From Phorcus lineatus (lineage: Eukaryota > Mollusca > Gastropoda > Trochida > Trochidae), in the NCBI GenBank assembly GCA_921293015.1, contig OV121081.1, positions 44,913,877 through 44,977,876 on the forward strand: DNA of 64,000 nt. The letters are read 5' to 3'. Positions 35,870 to 48,086 of the stretch are shown one piece after another. The notes under the pieces are model-generated. The model did not search any database. It was not told where the DNA came from and saw nothing but the letters and a program-made list of their open reading frames with translations. Made by a program: the position numbers and the translations under genes. Each line of letters starts with the position of its first letter. Within the stretch, counting starts at the first letter, position 1.

Positions 35870-37180
35870 GCCTTAAGAAAACTTGAAGAAGCAATTATAA
35901 GTTTTGGAACTATTTGACGGATGTTTGTCAATACTAAAACACTACAGGAGGTACAATTCTATAGTGACATTCGTACATTAAATTTTTCAATGGATTGCTA
36001 GTTTATCAGTAATCAATACCCAAATCTTTACAGTTAACATTTAGGTCATGGAGTTGTTAGCATTCAGCTGTCAATGGAATTTTCTGATAATGTTGGCAAT
36101 TTGAAGAAATCTCAAGTAGTGCCTATTGTTGATTGGTGTCTTGATCACCTTGTCATTGTTGATGTTATAGATTTGATAAATTTTCTAACAGGGTGTTGTG
36201 CTGCCTTGTAAGAATCATGATCGTGATCTGCTGACAAACAGTTCATGTTTTTCTTTCTTTTAATTATCATATAAACTGTAGTTGTGCTTCATCAAAATAC
36301 AAGACAAGAGGAAGAAACCCATACCTTATGATTTTTTAGTACAAACATATGGTGTTATAATAATGATTCCATAATACTAAGAGAATTAAAGTAATTGAAT
36401 TTCTAACCAAGCTTTATAAAATAGCAGCGCATCTCTATTTCGAAATGATATGAAAATATATTATTATTTGAGATTTGATTACAATTAATGCATTTTTAAA
36501 TAAATGAGGCTTTTAAATACAAGTTCACTTTCTGCAGACTTTAAGAAAACACTTAAAGCATAAATGGGAAAGGTTCTATCGGTTTTAGTTTATCGGTTAT
36601 TTTCTTCTATAATGAGGATAATGTCAAAGCAAATTATTAACATAGGAAATTATTATATGAAATTTTATTTGTTTAAAAATTAACAAAAATAGATTGAAGA
36701 CATCTCTAAATTAAAAATAGCCTGTGTAACATTAGATAGTCAATTGAATTTCTGAAGTGAGTCTGGAAAATTAAAATGAAGCAATATCTGGTTGGTCGTT
36801 TTCTTATATTTACAATGACTGTACCTACTGAGGTCCACTTTACAATTCCTTATACGTTTTGCTTTATCGTAACTTAATATACACTCCTATTGACAAAGTA
36901 AAAAAAAATAAATGTTTAATTTTACCAATTGTTTAATAAATCTTGCCTTACTATGACGATCTCCTTATATATCGAAATAGACACAACTGAAAACACAAAT
37001 AATCATAACGACAACGAAATTTAATTGTAATAGTTTAAGAAAATGCATTAGGTCCCCAATAAATTGATTCATATTGTACACAAAATTCAATAGACAGTCT
37101 GAATTGACATTTTTCAACTTGCAATAAATTTCGAAATTGCAATTACTATTTCATATAGCTTTGTTTATTAATTCATTTAT
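35870..37180 (+). repeat. Type I array unit U4, block B and junction to type II units
   Basis: CTTGAAGAAGCAATTATAAG, CTACAGGAGGTACAATTC and AGGTCATGGAGTTGTTAGC (35875-36130) match block B of U2 and U3. Instead of continuing to block a, the array switches after block A (37610) to the type II set. The region 36200-37180 is AT-rich and unaligned. Confidence 0.6.
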
Positions 37181-39569
37181 TAACCAATGAGATATTTTCA
37201 GTTCTAAACTGGTGATTAGGTATTCCTGTGTGCATAAACCCGAGAAAAACAATATTGACCGAGTGCGTTTACCTTAAAGATTGTAAGAGAATATCGGCTG
37301 TTGACATTCAAACATTTGGTTGCATACAGATACCGAAATTCCTAAACTGATCATTCCGTGAAGTTTTTAGAGGAGTTTAAAGGTCAGACTTTCTTTGAAC
37401 ATGAACAATGGAAATTTACCTTCTCATAAATTAGTATGTAAATTGGTAATCAAATATCTGTAACAGTTTTTCATTTAGTTGAGTATGTATGAAAAAAAAA
37501 GAACAATTGCTTTTGCCTTATACCCATAGGACCATACATCAGAAACGTATGCGTTATGCGATCCTATTTGGAAACCAAATAAGTTTGCGAGGTTTCAAAA
37601 GTTCTAAAAGAACGCTAACGACTTTCAGAACAAACTTGAACAAACACTGATGATGAATAAAAAAATATCAATCATATCCCCATAAAAATCATCATTTGTA
37701 GCCCCTGCCCTGGAAGTGTTTGTCCTCTGGATCAACCTATGAATTTGGACGATACTCGATGTTCATGGATTGATTATCTTTAATTGGATCATGACCTTAC
37801 AATTTGGATGGTTTTCAACATAGAAATAAACTCTTTGAATAATAAAAGGAACTGTCTATACCCTAGAGCTAAAAAAATCCTTTGGACACATATTCTACTA
37901 AAACTTTTTAAACATGTCACAAACATTTCTATTTTCAGTCATTTAGATAACATTTCTGTACAGCACAATGCAACAATCGTGCACCTATTCAATTAACTGT
38001 AATAATTGACATACAATCTTTTAGGAAGGACTGATTATGTTGTAACAGTGAACAATAAAAGACATACATATGTCGAGAATACTATCGTATCTTAGTAAGC
38101 AATTATGATGATGACAACAATTTTCTTACCAAACATTCTCTGTTTACCTATAGGTTAAGATCAATAACACATGCAATTTTTGACAATTACACAATCTGTT
38201 TCTTCCTACTGAACACATGTTCTTGTAGTCTCAGTAAACATCCTGCTTTGTTAAGAATAACCTCGTGATGGCGCCAGAAAGAAAGAAAAAGGAATATTGA
38301 TTTAGAAAACAATCAATAAATCTTATGGGCAATGTTGGATTTGTTAAGAAAAATTTGTTTTTGGTGTAACGCATAGTGCTTTGATAACTTAAAAGTGTAC
38401 TCAAGCAATTGTTTTCTTAATTCACTGTACTCTAAATAGGAAAGCCAACTAAAACCCGAAAACCAAACATTACAATTATAAGATAAGATGAAAAATGAAA
38501 AGGTTTATGTCGTTTATGGTCCATGGCCATTCTCTTACATGTCATTGTCAAATAACTATCCTGTTAGAAGTACTATATACCTATAGTTTCTCAATCTATA
38601 AAATGACCATCCTGACAGCAATCACTATCTACAGCACAATGGTCGATTTGCTTGGTCCATATCACAGAAAAGTTGACTTATTTTGTCCTTTTAACCTCCC
38701 CACAAAAGAGTGTAAAAATCAACTGTCAGCATACTTATATGGAAATATTCATTTTGCGTAAATGTTGATTCGTTTATTTTAACTAAATTCCTTGTAAATT
38801 TAGTAATGGCATCAGCATATACTGTTAATATCAAAGCAATTAAAATTTGATATTTTCAAATATATTATAATGATATTAACTTGTACTGCTGCAGTCAAAA
38901 AAGTAAAGCATTTCATCCCTATGACTTAACATGCCTCACAGACCTATATCCTTAAAAAAATGAGTTGATGTTGTACATGTACATCAACCGATGCATAATT
39001 CAACAAATATGTCATGTGTCACCACTTGTGTGTGATTTGCTGTCGCTGGCATAAGACAGTGATGAACCGAAGCATTGAACATCGAAGTGTCTTCATGAAA
39101 TTTTGTTCCAGATATGCACAAATATATTGCCAACGAGAGTGGAACATAAATGCATTTATTTTTATCATATTTCAGCACAATAAAACACAAAATGATGCAG
39201 TTTCTCTACACATGTAAATAAATCCTAGAAATCACTCTGCACTATGTTGCTCATATCCAATTTCAAACAACATGTTCAACAAACATAAACATAAAATCTA
39301 TAAACGAATGCTTCTTTTATCCTCACTTGTCGTTGGTAATTGATTACTTCCAGCCTACAAACTAGTTGTTTCTGCTGTTAATGAAAGTTAACTTTCAATA
39401 TCTTACATTTACATGGCTAACTGTCAAATATCCTTCCTCGAAAGAATTTCTCAGCGCAAATCAACACAGCTGTTTTTTGTGATTCCTTTAATGTGTTCTT
39501 CCTACATTGGAAAGAACACAAATTTGTTTGGAGGGGGAGGGGTTTAACCATAACATAACATAAAAGGTT

Positions 39570-41145
39570 ATGTTTATGTTTTATTAAATACAGATTTCGT
39601 GAAGAGAAATTGACGCACTATTGTTTTTACTTGTTTAACCATTTTTCTGTCACAATAAAGGAGAATGTATTATGTATACTTAGGAATATATTGTCTTCAA
39701 TCATAAAATACCTCTACCCTCACTTCCATACATCCTGAAAATCTAGTTCCACATTTTCTTGATCATATCTTTAAACTTCACAAAATCTTAAATTCAACTT
39801 ACCTTTTTGCCTAATGACTACGACATGCCATGTATTTAGATTCACAATTCAAAAATGCACATTGACGGGCCATTTATTGAAACGCAGGAAATTTTCCAAA
39901 GAAAAACAAGAAATATTTGAATTGATTTCGATCAGTAAATTTGAACTGATTAGGTGATTCCATAACAACTTTCTGACCAAACCACTCTTTTCATCAGAGA
40001 CATTTATTTTCTTCTAATGAACATGTCTCTTTTCAGGATTTTAAATTTTTGAAAAAAAACTACATGGCGTAAATTACATAAATCTCTCAAACTAACAAGA
40101 AAAGAAAATAATTGTTTCATTAATCATAAAATTGTAACCATAGAAATATTAGTGCTGTCATTTTAAACATACTCACTATAATATAAACGGAAGTAGATTG
40201 ATGTTGGAAGTTAAAGCTAAATGGATGGTAATCATCTTTATATCTCAAAAACGTTTTGTTACTGAATAATCTGATGGTCATAAGATGAAATTAAAAAAAA
40301 AAAACCGAAGAACGTCACAAGTTATGTTTGTTAATTGCCAAAAATTCAAAGACTACATATACGATGCTGTTTACAGTGTAGCAGACAGAAAATTGTACCT
40401 CTTATGAAAAACTGCAATCTGACAACCTTTTCACTGGCAAGAGGACCTATCTATCGTTATCAATAACAAAATATACGCAATTTGACTGATTTGGATTCTT
40501 AGATATAGCACACAGTTCCATTGCTAAACTCAGATCCCTTTCATATTTAATCAAACTGAGGGATTTGCATGTCTATTTATTGAGAATAATTGAAGAAACA
40601 AAATTAACATTAGAACCTTTGAAGTAAACAATTATATATATGACTGTTTACCCACTAGGATCTCTACTAATAATGACATTTTGATATTGCTTTAAACTAT
40701 ACTGTGTTATGCTCCACTGATTGAGCAGCCAAATTTAGAAATAAATATTAAGGTAAAAAAACGGCGAAAAGAGTAAAATCAAAATAACTAATAAAACATA
40801 TAGCGGCATGAACCACACAATATTTTGTTCAGCTTTGTCCATAGATACTAAATGACTAAGGCAAAAAGACCCAACGTCCTTTGCGCTTGTGCTTTATAAG
40901 ATATCAATCGAACTTTACTTTATCGATTCAGTTTATCAAGTACTCAAAACATAACAAATAATGAGAAAACGTACACGTTTGCTTTCTCTACTTTGGCTTT
41001 CCTTTAGTCTTTATTCTTTGTTTGTTGACATGAAAGTTGACACTCTAAAGCACCAAATATGCCCTTTTGTTACGGTAAATATCACGCAAACAACTATTGT
41101 AAAATTTGATGCTACATGCACTGTTTCATTCATTTAACGAAAGAC
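39570..41145. other. Segment of V1 with no counterpart in V2 or V3
   Basis: Between blocks h and i V1 has about 1.6 kb, whereas V2 has about 0.3 kb and V3 about 0.1 kb. The sequence is AT-rich without recognisable ends or coding content. It starts near a short inverted repeat (CATAACATAACATAAAAGGTTATG at 39550-39573). It may be an unrecognised insertion, or sequence lost from the other copies. Confidence 0.35.
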
Positions 41146-42011
41146 CAACATTCAAAAGAAGACCACCTGATGATTCTGTGACCTATTTGCCATGAACAGA
41201 CGTCTAAACAATTTATGGGTATCACTGTTTGTCATCACGTGGCGACTAAGGCCAGTCAGTCATCTGAACACAACCTGCTTTGCACAGATTATTTATTGTC
41301 GATCATGAAGAAGAAAGTACCTTTGGTAGTACAATGTCTTTAGAAAAACCATTCTGGAACACAACTTATACTGTACACATGCACTACATTAAATATGCTC
41401 TAATTTTGTTCTCATTAGTCGGATGGTATAAACGAATTAATAAAATTGGATACAAATACTCCCTCAAAGACTTATAAATGTCTTGGTATTTGGCAGTAAT
41501 TTTCACAGGTAAAATATTCCATTTTTGGAAACGAATAGCAGATAATACAAATACCTAAAATATCCTCCCTGATTTTGAAATAATAACCATTGGCATTTAA
41601 TAACAGATTATTTAAATATTAAAACGGTTAATGACTAAAAATGTTGATAACAGCACATTGAAAAACACAAACCAGATAAAACGTTTTGAAAGACTGCTTG
41701 ATTAGGAATAGCAAACACCAAAAATATTAACACATAAAGATCATAAAGCAAAACGATTTTCATTATATTCAGGACTGTTGACCAATCTCACGATGAATAT
41801 TGAATGGTTTTAATCTACCATGTTAATACAAGAAAATAACCCTATCAATTTAAAAGCAGGTAATAGAGTTCGTGTTCATATGTTCTGGTAGAAAAAAGGA
41901 CAGTTTTGAAAATCAAAAGCATATTTGGATATTGTACAAAAACACTATGGAGAAGGTTCGTGTTGTAGCTGAAAGGTAAAATGAACAGTATTTCCGATCC
42001 TCAAAGAAAAG

Positions 42012-42305
42012 CCTTTGGTTCCATTTAACCTGAAATTGGACATTATATGGCATTTCCTCAGACCTTCGGTTAGCTCGTCATATTGTGGGATGACATCTCA
42101 TCTGTGCTAAATTTCCTGCGTTTAGCGTTTCCCCTTTATGGATGCCTGATGGGCCTTTTCTCCCCTCAGTGTTAATATTATGGTGACAAAGTTAAGTATC
42201 TAATCTCGCTGACTATAAGATTTCCACGTTCTAATATCCTGAGCTAAAGGAGTTGATGTCACAAATGGATCGATGTTCATGTTAACAGCGTCCTAGTGTA
42301 TTACT
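42012..42305 (+). repeat. Type II array conserved block j, copy in V1
   Basis: The block runs from GGTTCCATTTAACCTGAAATTGGACATTA, through CTCAGACCTTCGGTTAGCTCGTCAT, GTGCTAAATTTCCTGCGTTTAGCG and ATTTCCACGTTC, to CTGAGCTAAAGGAGTTGATGT and CCTAGTGTATTA. It is among the best conserved stretches of the array, about 85-90% by eye to the copies at 53.3 and 61.5 kb. Function unknown. Confidence 0.75.
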
Positions 42306-42465
42306 CATTCTACAAAAATGTTCAGCGTTGTTGCGTGTGTCTTGATGAACAGAGAAATGATGAGGTATAGGGTATTTCTTGACTTAAAGATTAAAATTAT
42401 CATTATTTTTTTGAATTAAATTTCAAGAAATTTGGGAAATTCTGAAAAACAAGTAAATGTTGTCT

Positions 42466-43300
42466 GTACATGTTTAAATTTCTATTTGCTGACGATGTTG
42501 CCCTTATTTCAGAAACAGTAGCTGAGCTACAAAACCAGTTTATTAATAAAGAATGTTACTCCAAAACATATAATCTATCCCTAATCTAGATAAAAGGTTG
42601 CCCAAAATCAATAAAAGAAAGATGATTTTATGATAATCAGCCCGTTATTGTAAGAAATCAATATAAGCATTTGGGATTTATGTTCAATACAGCAGTCAAT
42701 TTGAAAAAGGGAAGGAAAGCTTTGAATAGTTTGTTGCCAATTATGCATAATTGTGGTGTGACACAATACTTCAAACGTTTTTAATTTCAAATTAAACCAA
42801 TTGTACTTTAAAGTTCAGAAATATTGGTATTCCAACGTTTTGAATTAAGGTTAATCTATTGGCGTGTCTTGTATAGTACATGGAGAATGTGGGAGATATC
42901 CCGTATATATTTATGCTCCTATTAGATGTTTGCAATTTTGATTGAGTATTGTATGTATACACGAAAATAGATAACCGAAAAAAGCATATAATATGCTTGT
43001 CCACTACGTTTTAGATTAGGACTGTCAAACGTAAAAATCGGCCAATTGAAGAAATAGAATATCCCTGTTATGTACAACTGGTACTTGAAACGATATACAC
43101 TTTTATTTGTCTTTCAACCATACGAAGATTTGCATAAACAGTATGTACCAGATTGTTATCTTTCTAAGGCTCAAATCATAGCGTTTTAACAAATTCTTCC
43201 CTCTGATCTGAATACTAGCATGCTTAAGCTTTCCAAATACGTTACCTGTGCCATGTCTCTGAGAGATAACATGTTAAAATCTAATTGTAGCTATACTTTG
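42466..43300 (+). pseudogene. LINE (non-LTR retrotransposon) reverse-transcriptase fossil
   Basis: The stretch reads FLFADDVALISETVAELQNQ, the FADD active-site box of non-LTR reverse transcriptases. After in-frame stops it continues YDNQPVIVRNQYKHLGFMFN, the YKYLG thumb landmark, then KALNSLLPIMHNCG. Near 42880-42940 another frame gives GECGRYPVYIYAPIRCLQF, typical of the region after the RT domain in Jockey/CR1-like elements. Many stops and frameshifts make it inactive. It sits between blocks j and k of V1, where V3 has no such DNA. Confidence 0.8.
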
Positions 43301-43877
43301 TGACTGAATTGTTCAATTTTATTGCATGTAACTTAAAAGTATGTGCGCCAGAGGCCTTTCAAACAATAAACATATTTTGACTTCTGTTTCTTTGACATGA
43401 CAAACTTACACCGTATAGACAATTGAACTCAAATATCCCTTGTTATCCATTTAAATTCATTAGTGTCTAACTAGAATAAGTGTGTCACACTGCTGTCAAA
43501 GATTTTCCTGAGAACAAGTTATATTAATGCAAGAATTCAGAATATATGAATTCGTGACCAAATTGCATCTTGAACTTCTGTTCAACATGCATTTAATTGG
43601 ACAGATCAATTGAAAGATCAAATGATTAAATGACAAATATTTACTTTATTCAATTGCACCTTATCTTTTGAAAGATATTAATTTTTTTATATCTTCTATT
43701 ATTTTGAATATTTTATACAACTCACTGTTATCTGAGGTCTACGATTATAATAATTGTGATTTCTAAGACTTAGAGGAGCCGTTTTGGCAATCTCCCCAGT
43801 AAATGAAAATAAACTTAGAATAGGCCTAGTTGAATTGTTGCCATAAATGGCAATACCGCCAAAGCACAAAAGACATA

Positions 43878-44285
43878 GAGGACATTTGACATTTCTCGTC
43901 GAATACCATGGATATTTCATCGAGTGAAGTTGAAATTTATATTTTCACGAGTGGCGTAGCCAGAGTGTAAATATATGATTTTCTACTTCACGAGATGAAA
44001 TATTCATGGTATTCGACGAGAAATGTCAAATGTTCTATTTATTATGTTTCCCAAAACCCCGTAAATGACCCTAACTATATGAATGGAGAAGCTAATCTGC
44101 TTCGCTAGGGCGGCCGTTGCATGACGTCATTCAATTGTTTCATGACGTCACAGAGGACGTCATATGATTGTTGCGTCATTTCACTGAGTAGAATACCATT
44201 TTTATTTCACTCAGTGAAAATACGGGTTTTATTTTCACCGATAAATGGCATATTTTACCATTCGAAATATAATAAATGAGTATTA
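43878..44285. mobile_element. Foldback/MITE element with long inverted arms and CRE-like palindromes
   Basis: Two 51-bp arms (43879-43929 and 43985-44035) are inverted copies matching at about 47 positions, around a 56-bp loop, so an RNA from here would fold into a long hairpin. To the right lie two TGACGTCA palindromes (44122-44129, 44143-44150), a third GACGTCA (44156) and TGCGTCA (44172). After these come TTTCACTGAGTAG and TTTCACTCAGTGAAAAT inverted pieces. No coding frame is present. A degenerate relative lies at 636-726. The outer ends are not certain; they may be the AATAAAT-type sequences near 44038 and 44270. Confidence 0.65.
44122..44162. promoter_or_regulatory. Cluster of CRE-like TGACGTCA sites inside the foldback element
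   Basis: TGACGTCA occurs at 44122-44129 and 44143-44150, with GACGTCA at 44156-44162. TGACGTCA is the full consensus for CREB/ATF bZIP factors. Three in 41 bp is far above expectation in AT-rich DNA. Whether they act is unknown; they may simply be part of the element's sequence. Confidence 0.5.
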
Positions 44286-44289
44286 TTTA

Positions 44290-45580
44290 TTACAGCTTTG
44301 CAAAGAAAAAAGTTTGAAGCCAGTCAAGCGTTGTTTAACTGTTGATACAACATTAATGGCAAGTGATATTACAATATAAAACAATAATGCAAATACAGCA
44401 TATTTTTATGCATTTGGCAAGCCATGAGTCACTGTAATTCGCAACACATCGCACATTATCTCATATTGTATTTCAGAAAATGTGAAACAAACATTTTGAC
44501 TCTGAGAAATATCCAAATAATATCAAAAAGTTCTATTTAAAACTGTATTCATATCGGATCTACATATCATATAACAGCAGGTCAGTGCCCTACTCAATTT
44601 GCATGCAAAAAATCATGAATAAGTCCCTTACAGTTTTGAAGTAATGTTCTTGAAAATTTTAAAGATATGGATATATTGACGGTTGATGACAAGAGGAAGT
44701 ACTTACTATATATCACCACATCATACTGAGTTGGGAAATAGTTGGAACTTGGGTCGAAAGGACAGAACAGGTGATTCATTAATTCAGCATACACATTGTT
44801 GGTCAATAATAGTCAAATATGATATAACTAAATATATAAATACGAATCAAATCAATGATGATCATTTATACATGGATATTTAAAAAACATATTAGAATCA
44901 TGCAAAACCTTTTTCACCATTAGCTGTGACTTTCTTTTGACATGTGGCTAAAAACGATGGGTCCTACATAGAATTTATGTAAGGCATTCCTGATTCTTGT
45001 TTCATCGTTTCTTCTCAAAGAGTTCACTGCAAAATTGCTGTCTTGAGTCCGAATCACTGGGTCTGAAGTGACTTGCTTCTCCATGCTAAAGTAGGTCATT
45101 AGTATGATAACATACATGTACCAAACATCGACTGCGATCTCGTATTAACGATGAATTAAGCTACGTAATTAATATTACAGCTTGTAAAGCAGAAACCATA
45201 AAATATATTAGGAAACCTTTAATCCTCTACGAATACATTCTTAATTCAACATCTTAACAGCTAAGTTAGGAAATACCGTCAAGGAGCTTCAGTCAATTGG
45301 ACATAAAACATAAATTATATCTAAAGAATCAAGGAGGTTAGATATTCGAAATGTTCATTTGGTTCGTAAAATAACTGTAAAACGAATTTGAAATGATTTA
45401 AAAATAAATATGATTAGATTTCCCACATATAATAACCTATAAAATGTATGAGAGGAATAAATGAATAACACAAATATTTCATTTTCATTATAGAAACTTC
45501 AACTTTGAAAAGAGGAAGCTTTTCATCAGAAGTTGCTAAAAATCATCGAAAGTTTCCCAGTAATCAGAGAATCCTTTTCA
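44290..45580. other. V1 sequence between the foldback element and block k, no gene seen
   Basis: From about 45060 (CTTGCTTCTCCATGC, then AAACATCGA) it aligns weakly to 61940-62160 of V3, so the inserted DNA in V1 ends before that point. Otherwise it is AT-rich without features. Confidence 0.4.
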
Positions 45581-47616
45581 CATGGTAATGCTGCTAAACC
45601 TTCATATGCCATAAATCAAACTTCACAAACATAGATATGCTCACAAAACGATCACAAGTGCAAATGAAGACAAGTTTATGTGAACTAATCAGAGTCCAAA
45701 AGATCATTGTGGAGTGGATGACCAATGTCCTAATTAGCACAAGATTTCTTATTGTCTGGTACACCATTAATGCATTGGCTGACTTTACATGGCTGTTATG
45801 TTGCTGGTGATGAACAAACTGACACTGACCGATTCTTTGGCAACCTATGTCTGTTACAAATGATGTCAAGTGATGTTGTCATTTCTTCGTTGTGAATGTT
45901 GTTTTGGATATCGTTATCAAATGCTTAATATTAAGAAGATTTAATATGATTGTGATTTTTGGGATCTCAATATTTTGTATTTTATATATAGGGCATTGTG
46001 GCAATTGAACTCATATTGTAAAATTGTTTGATTCACACCTACATCTTCAAGTCAGGCAAAATTGCAATCTCTGAAAGTACAAGGATTTTCCAACTAGACC
46101 ACCAGTCCTTGATAAAAAGTCAAGATCCAAAAACCGGTAGTTATAGTTGCGATAACATAGTTGCCGAGATTTGGCAATTAGTGTGTTTGCCATGGTCTTT
46201 ATTATAGAAAATTGCATTGACGATTAGTGTGAATTTTTAATAATTTTTTCGGATATCATAAAAATATTTTACTATTTAAGAAACCGTTTTATTGTAAAAT
46301 GATTGTTCTTATATCTTTAAAAGTTATATTAAAAGCAGATCCTGAGATAAACTGATCGTATTCCAGTTACTTTGTGTTATGAATTAGATGATCTTTTGTT
46401 CGTGTTGCTTTAACAATATGTTATGAAATACTTTCGGAAACTGCATTTTACATTACCTTTTCTTTGCACAAACAAAAGGGGAAAAAGAACTTGATAATAA
46501 CTGACATTTTGTTGGACCTGACAAATTCTTCGTACGATTTTAAAAATAAATTGGCACAATCAATGAAATAATATTTGAGTCTGAACTATTTTATCAAGAA
46601 GGAAAAAAAAGTCCAACCTTCTTTTTCTTTTGAATCATAAAACGAAGAATGTAAACCTTCACTGTATGGCATTCAGTCGTACAAAGTGAGTATCAGTGTC
46701 GTTAAAAGTGATAAACTCCTTGAGCTCCAAAGACAAAATATGGTAAATTTCAAATCACTTTACATATGCCTGTAAATTATCAAAGCAAACCTGTCTAAAA
46801 CGTTGCGTACTTGGCTTTACAATAACAGAGTAACTATGTAAATTAGCCTAAAATAAAATAAGTAGATCCCTCGGGTCTACAATGACAAGCTTATTTTCGT
46901 ATTTGAATTACGCTAATGGAGAAAACTGTAGAGGAAAACAATATTGGCACTGTGATCTTGGCTCAAATTTTATAGTCTACCGCCTCTGAACCAGAGGAGG
47001 AAGTGTTTAAGAAAAAAGTTCTTTTTGATGCTCTAATTTCTTTCCTTAGGAAGAAATCGTTGTTCTGAAGAATAACAGACGTGCAGTGTTTGATGTTTTG
47101 CATTGTTATTTTTATTTAGACAACATATAGGATTCATTATTTTCCTCATAATGATTTGAAATCGCCAAAAATGAAATTTGAGAACAATTGGTTAAGATAT
47201 TTAGTTCTTGGTCAGAATGTCATATTTGAAAAGAAACTGGCTTGATATTTCACTCATAAAAACACTGATGGCGCGATGTTTATCTTACAGAAATTATATT
47301 GGTTATTCATTAATTATTGGAACCAAATAAATTATAAAGTAAATGGCTTAATGTTATTGCATTTTTAGGTTTCAGTACAACTCTGAATTGCTTATTTAGT
47401 ATGTGTTACTTATATTTTAAAATTTTAGAAAAGATAAGTAAGATTATGCTTTAATGATATACATTCTGAACTACGTGGAAAATTGCATATCACTGGTGTT
47501 TCTCATTATGATAATGATTGCTCTAGTAAGATTTAAAATAGATTATTTTCTTGTTATATCTAAATACTGTACTTTGATTACCAGTTAAATATACACAGTC
47601 TCGGCAACATATCTGT

Positions 47617-48086
47617 TTAAAGGGTCACAGAGTATGTTGTCGGAGTCAAATATGTCAAACTTCATAGTTGGTATCATTCTATCAAGTAGTGTTGGTTGTT
47701 TCTGAAAATAAATGTCTTAGCGCTTATTAGTTCAGTATAGTCACAATAAAGAGATTAAATTCGTAATTCGCGAACGAAAACCGGAAAATGGCGAGCGCCA
47801 ATGACTCAAACGTAATTTTGGAAACTAATTTACAGTAAAGACAATGATAAATATTAATTAGTAGTGTTAAGTAGGTCATTTAACTAATATACATATGTAA
47901 ACTGGACGCCGAATTTCGACTTCCTAACATTTATATGTCTGTTTTTCAATTTTGAAAACAAGAAAATATAATTATTTTGACATTTTAGAGATATGGTGCA
48001 TGTTTAGAGGGATAGTTTCAGGATTAATGATATTTTGACTTGATTTAAGCCTTATGAATAATCATAAAAATACCCTGTGTCAGCAA
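47617..48086. mobile_element. TTAA-bounded MITE, copy 2 (470 bp)
   Basis: It starts TTAAAGGGTCACAGAGTATG and ends ACCCTGTGTCAGC. It aligns along its length to 19581-20051, with shared GTCAAATATGTCAA, CGAAAACCGGA, GGTCATTTAA and ATTTTAGAGATA words. The total length differs by one base. The right terminal repeat is more decayed than in copy 1. V2 has no matching DNA between 55.3 and 56.0 kb, so this is a clean insertion into V1. Confidence 0.68.

Larger units (their letters stand above)
27100..35870 (+). repeat. Type I array unit U3 (blocks B, A, A', a, c)
   Basis: Block B is at 27100-27290 and block A at 27750-28100. A partial second A block is tandem at 28130-28330 (CGATGTTCATGGGTTGATTATC). 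Block a is at 29627-29915, the GTCTAAAAGAGACAAAAAAGG block at 30600-30900, and block c (CAACCTATAGCTCAATTCTC) at 35540-35690. It is about 2.3 kb longer than U2, much of which is the two Tc1-type insertions at 31.4-33.0 kb. No protein-coding content belongs to the unit itself. Confidence 0.7.

Noticed and set aside
42200..42286. 29-codon minus frame with a TSTPLAQDI..TWKS pattern, indel-free and with the same stop in V1 and V3
   Set aside because: Of the codons that differ between V1 and V3, about six change the amino acid and two do not, which does not look like protein selection. No convincing exon structure surrounds it.
45594..45869. 91-codon minus frame in block k
   Set aside because: The V3 counterpart (62500-62770) has frameshifts and stops, so there is no coding constraint.
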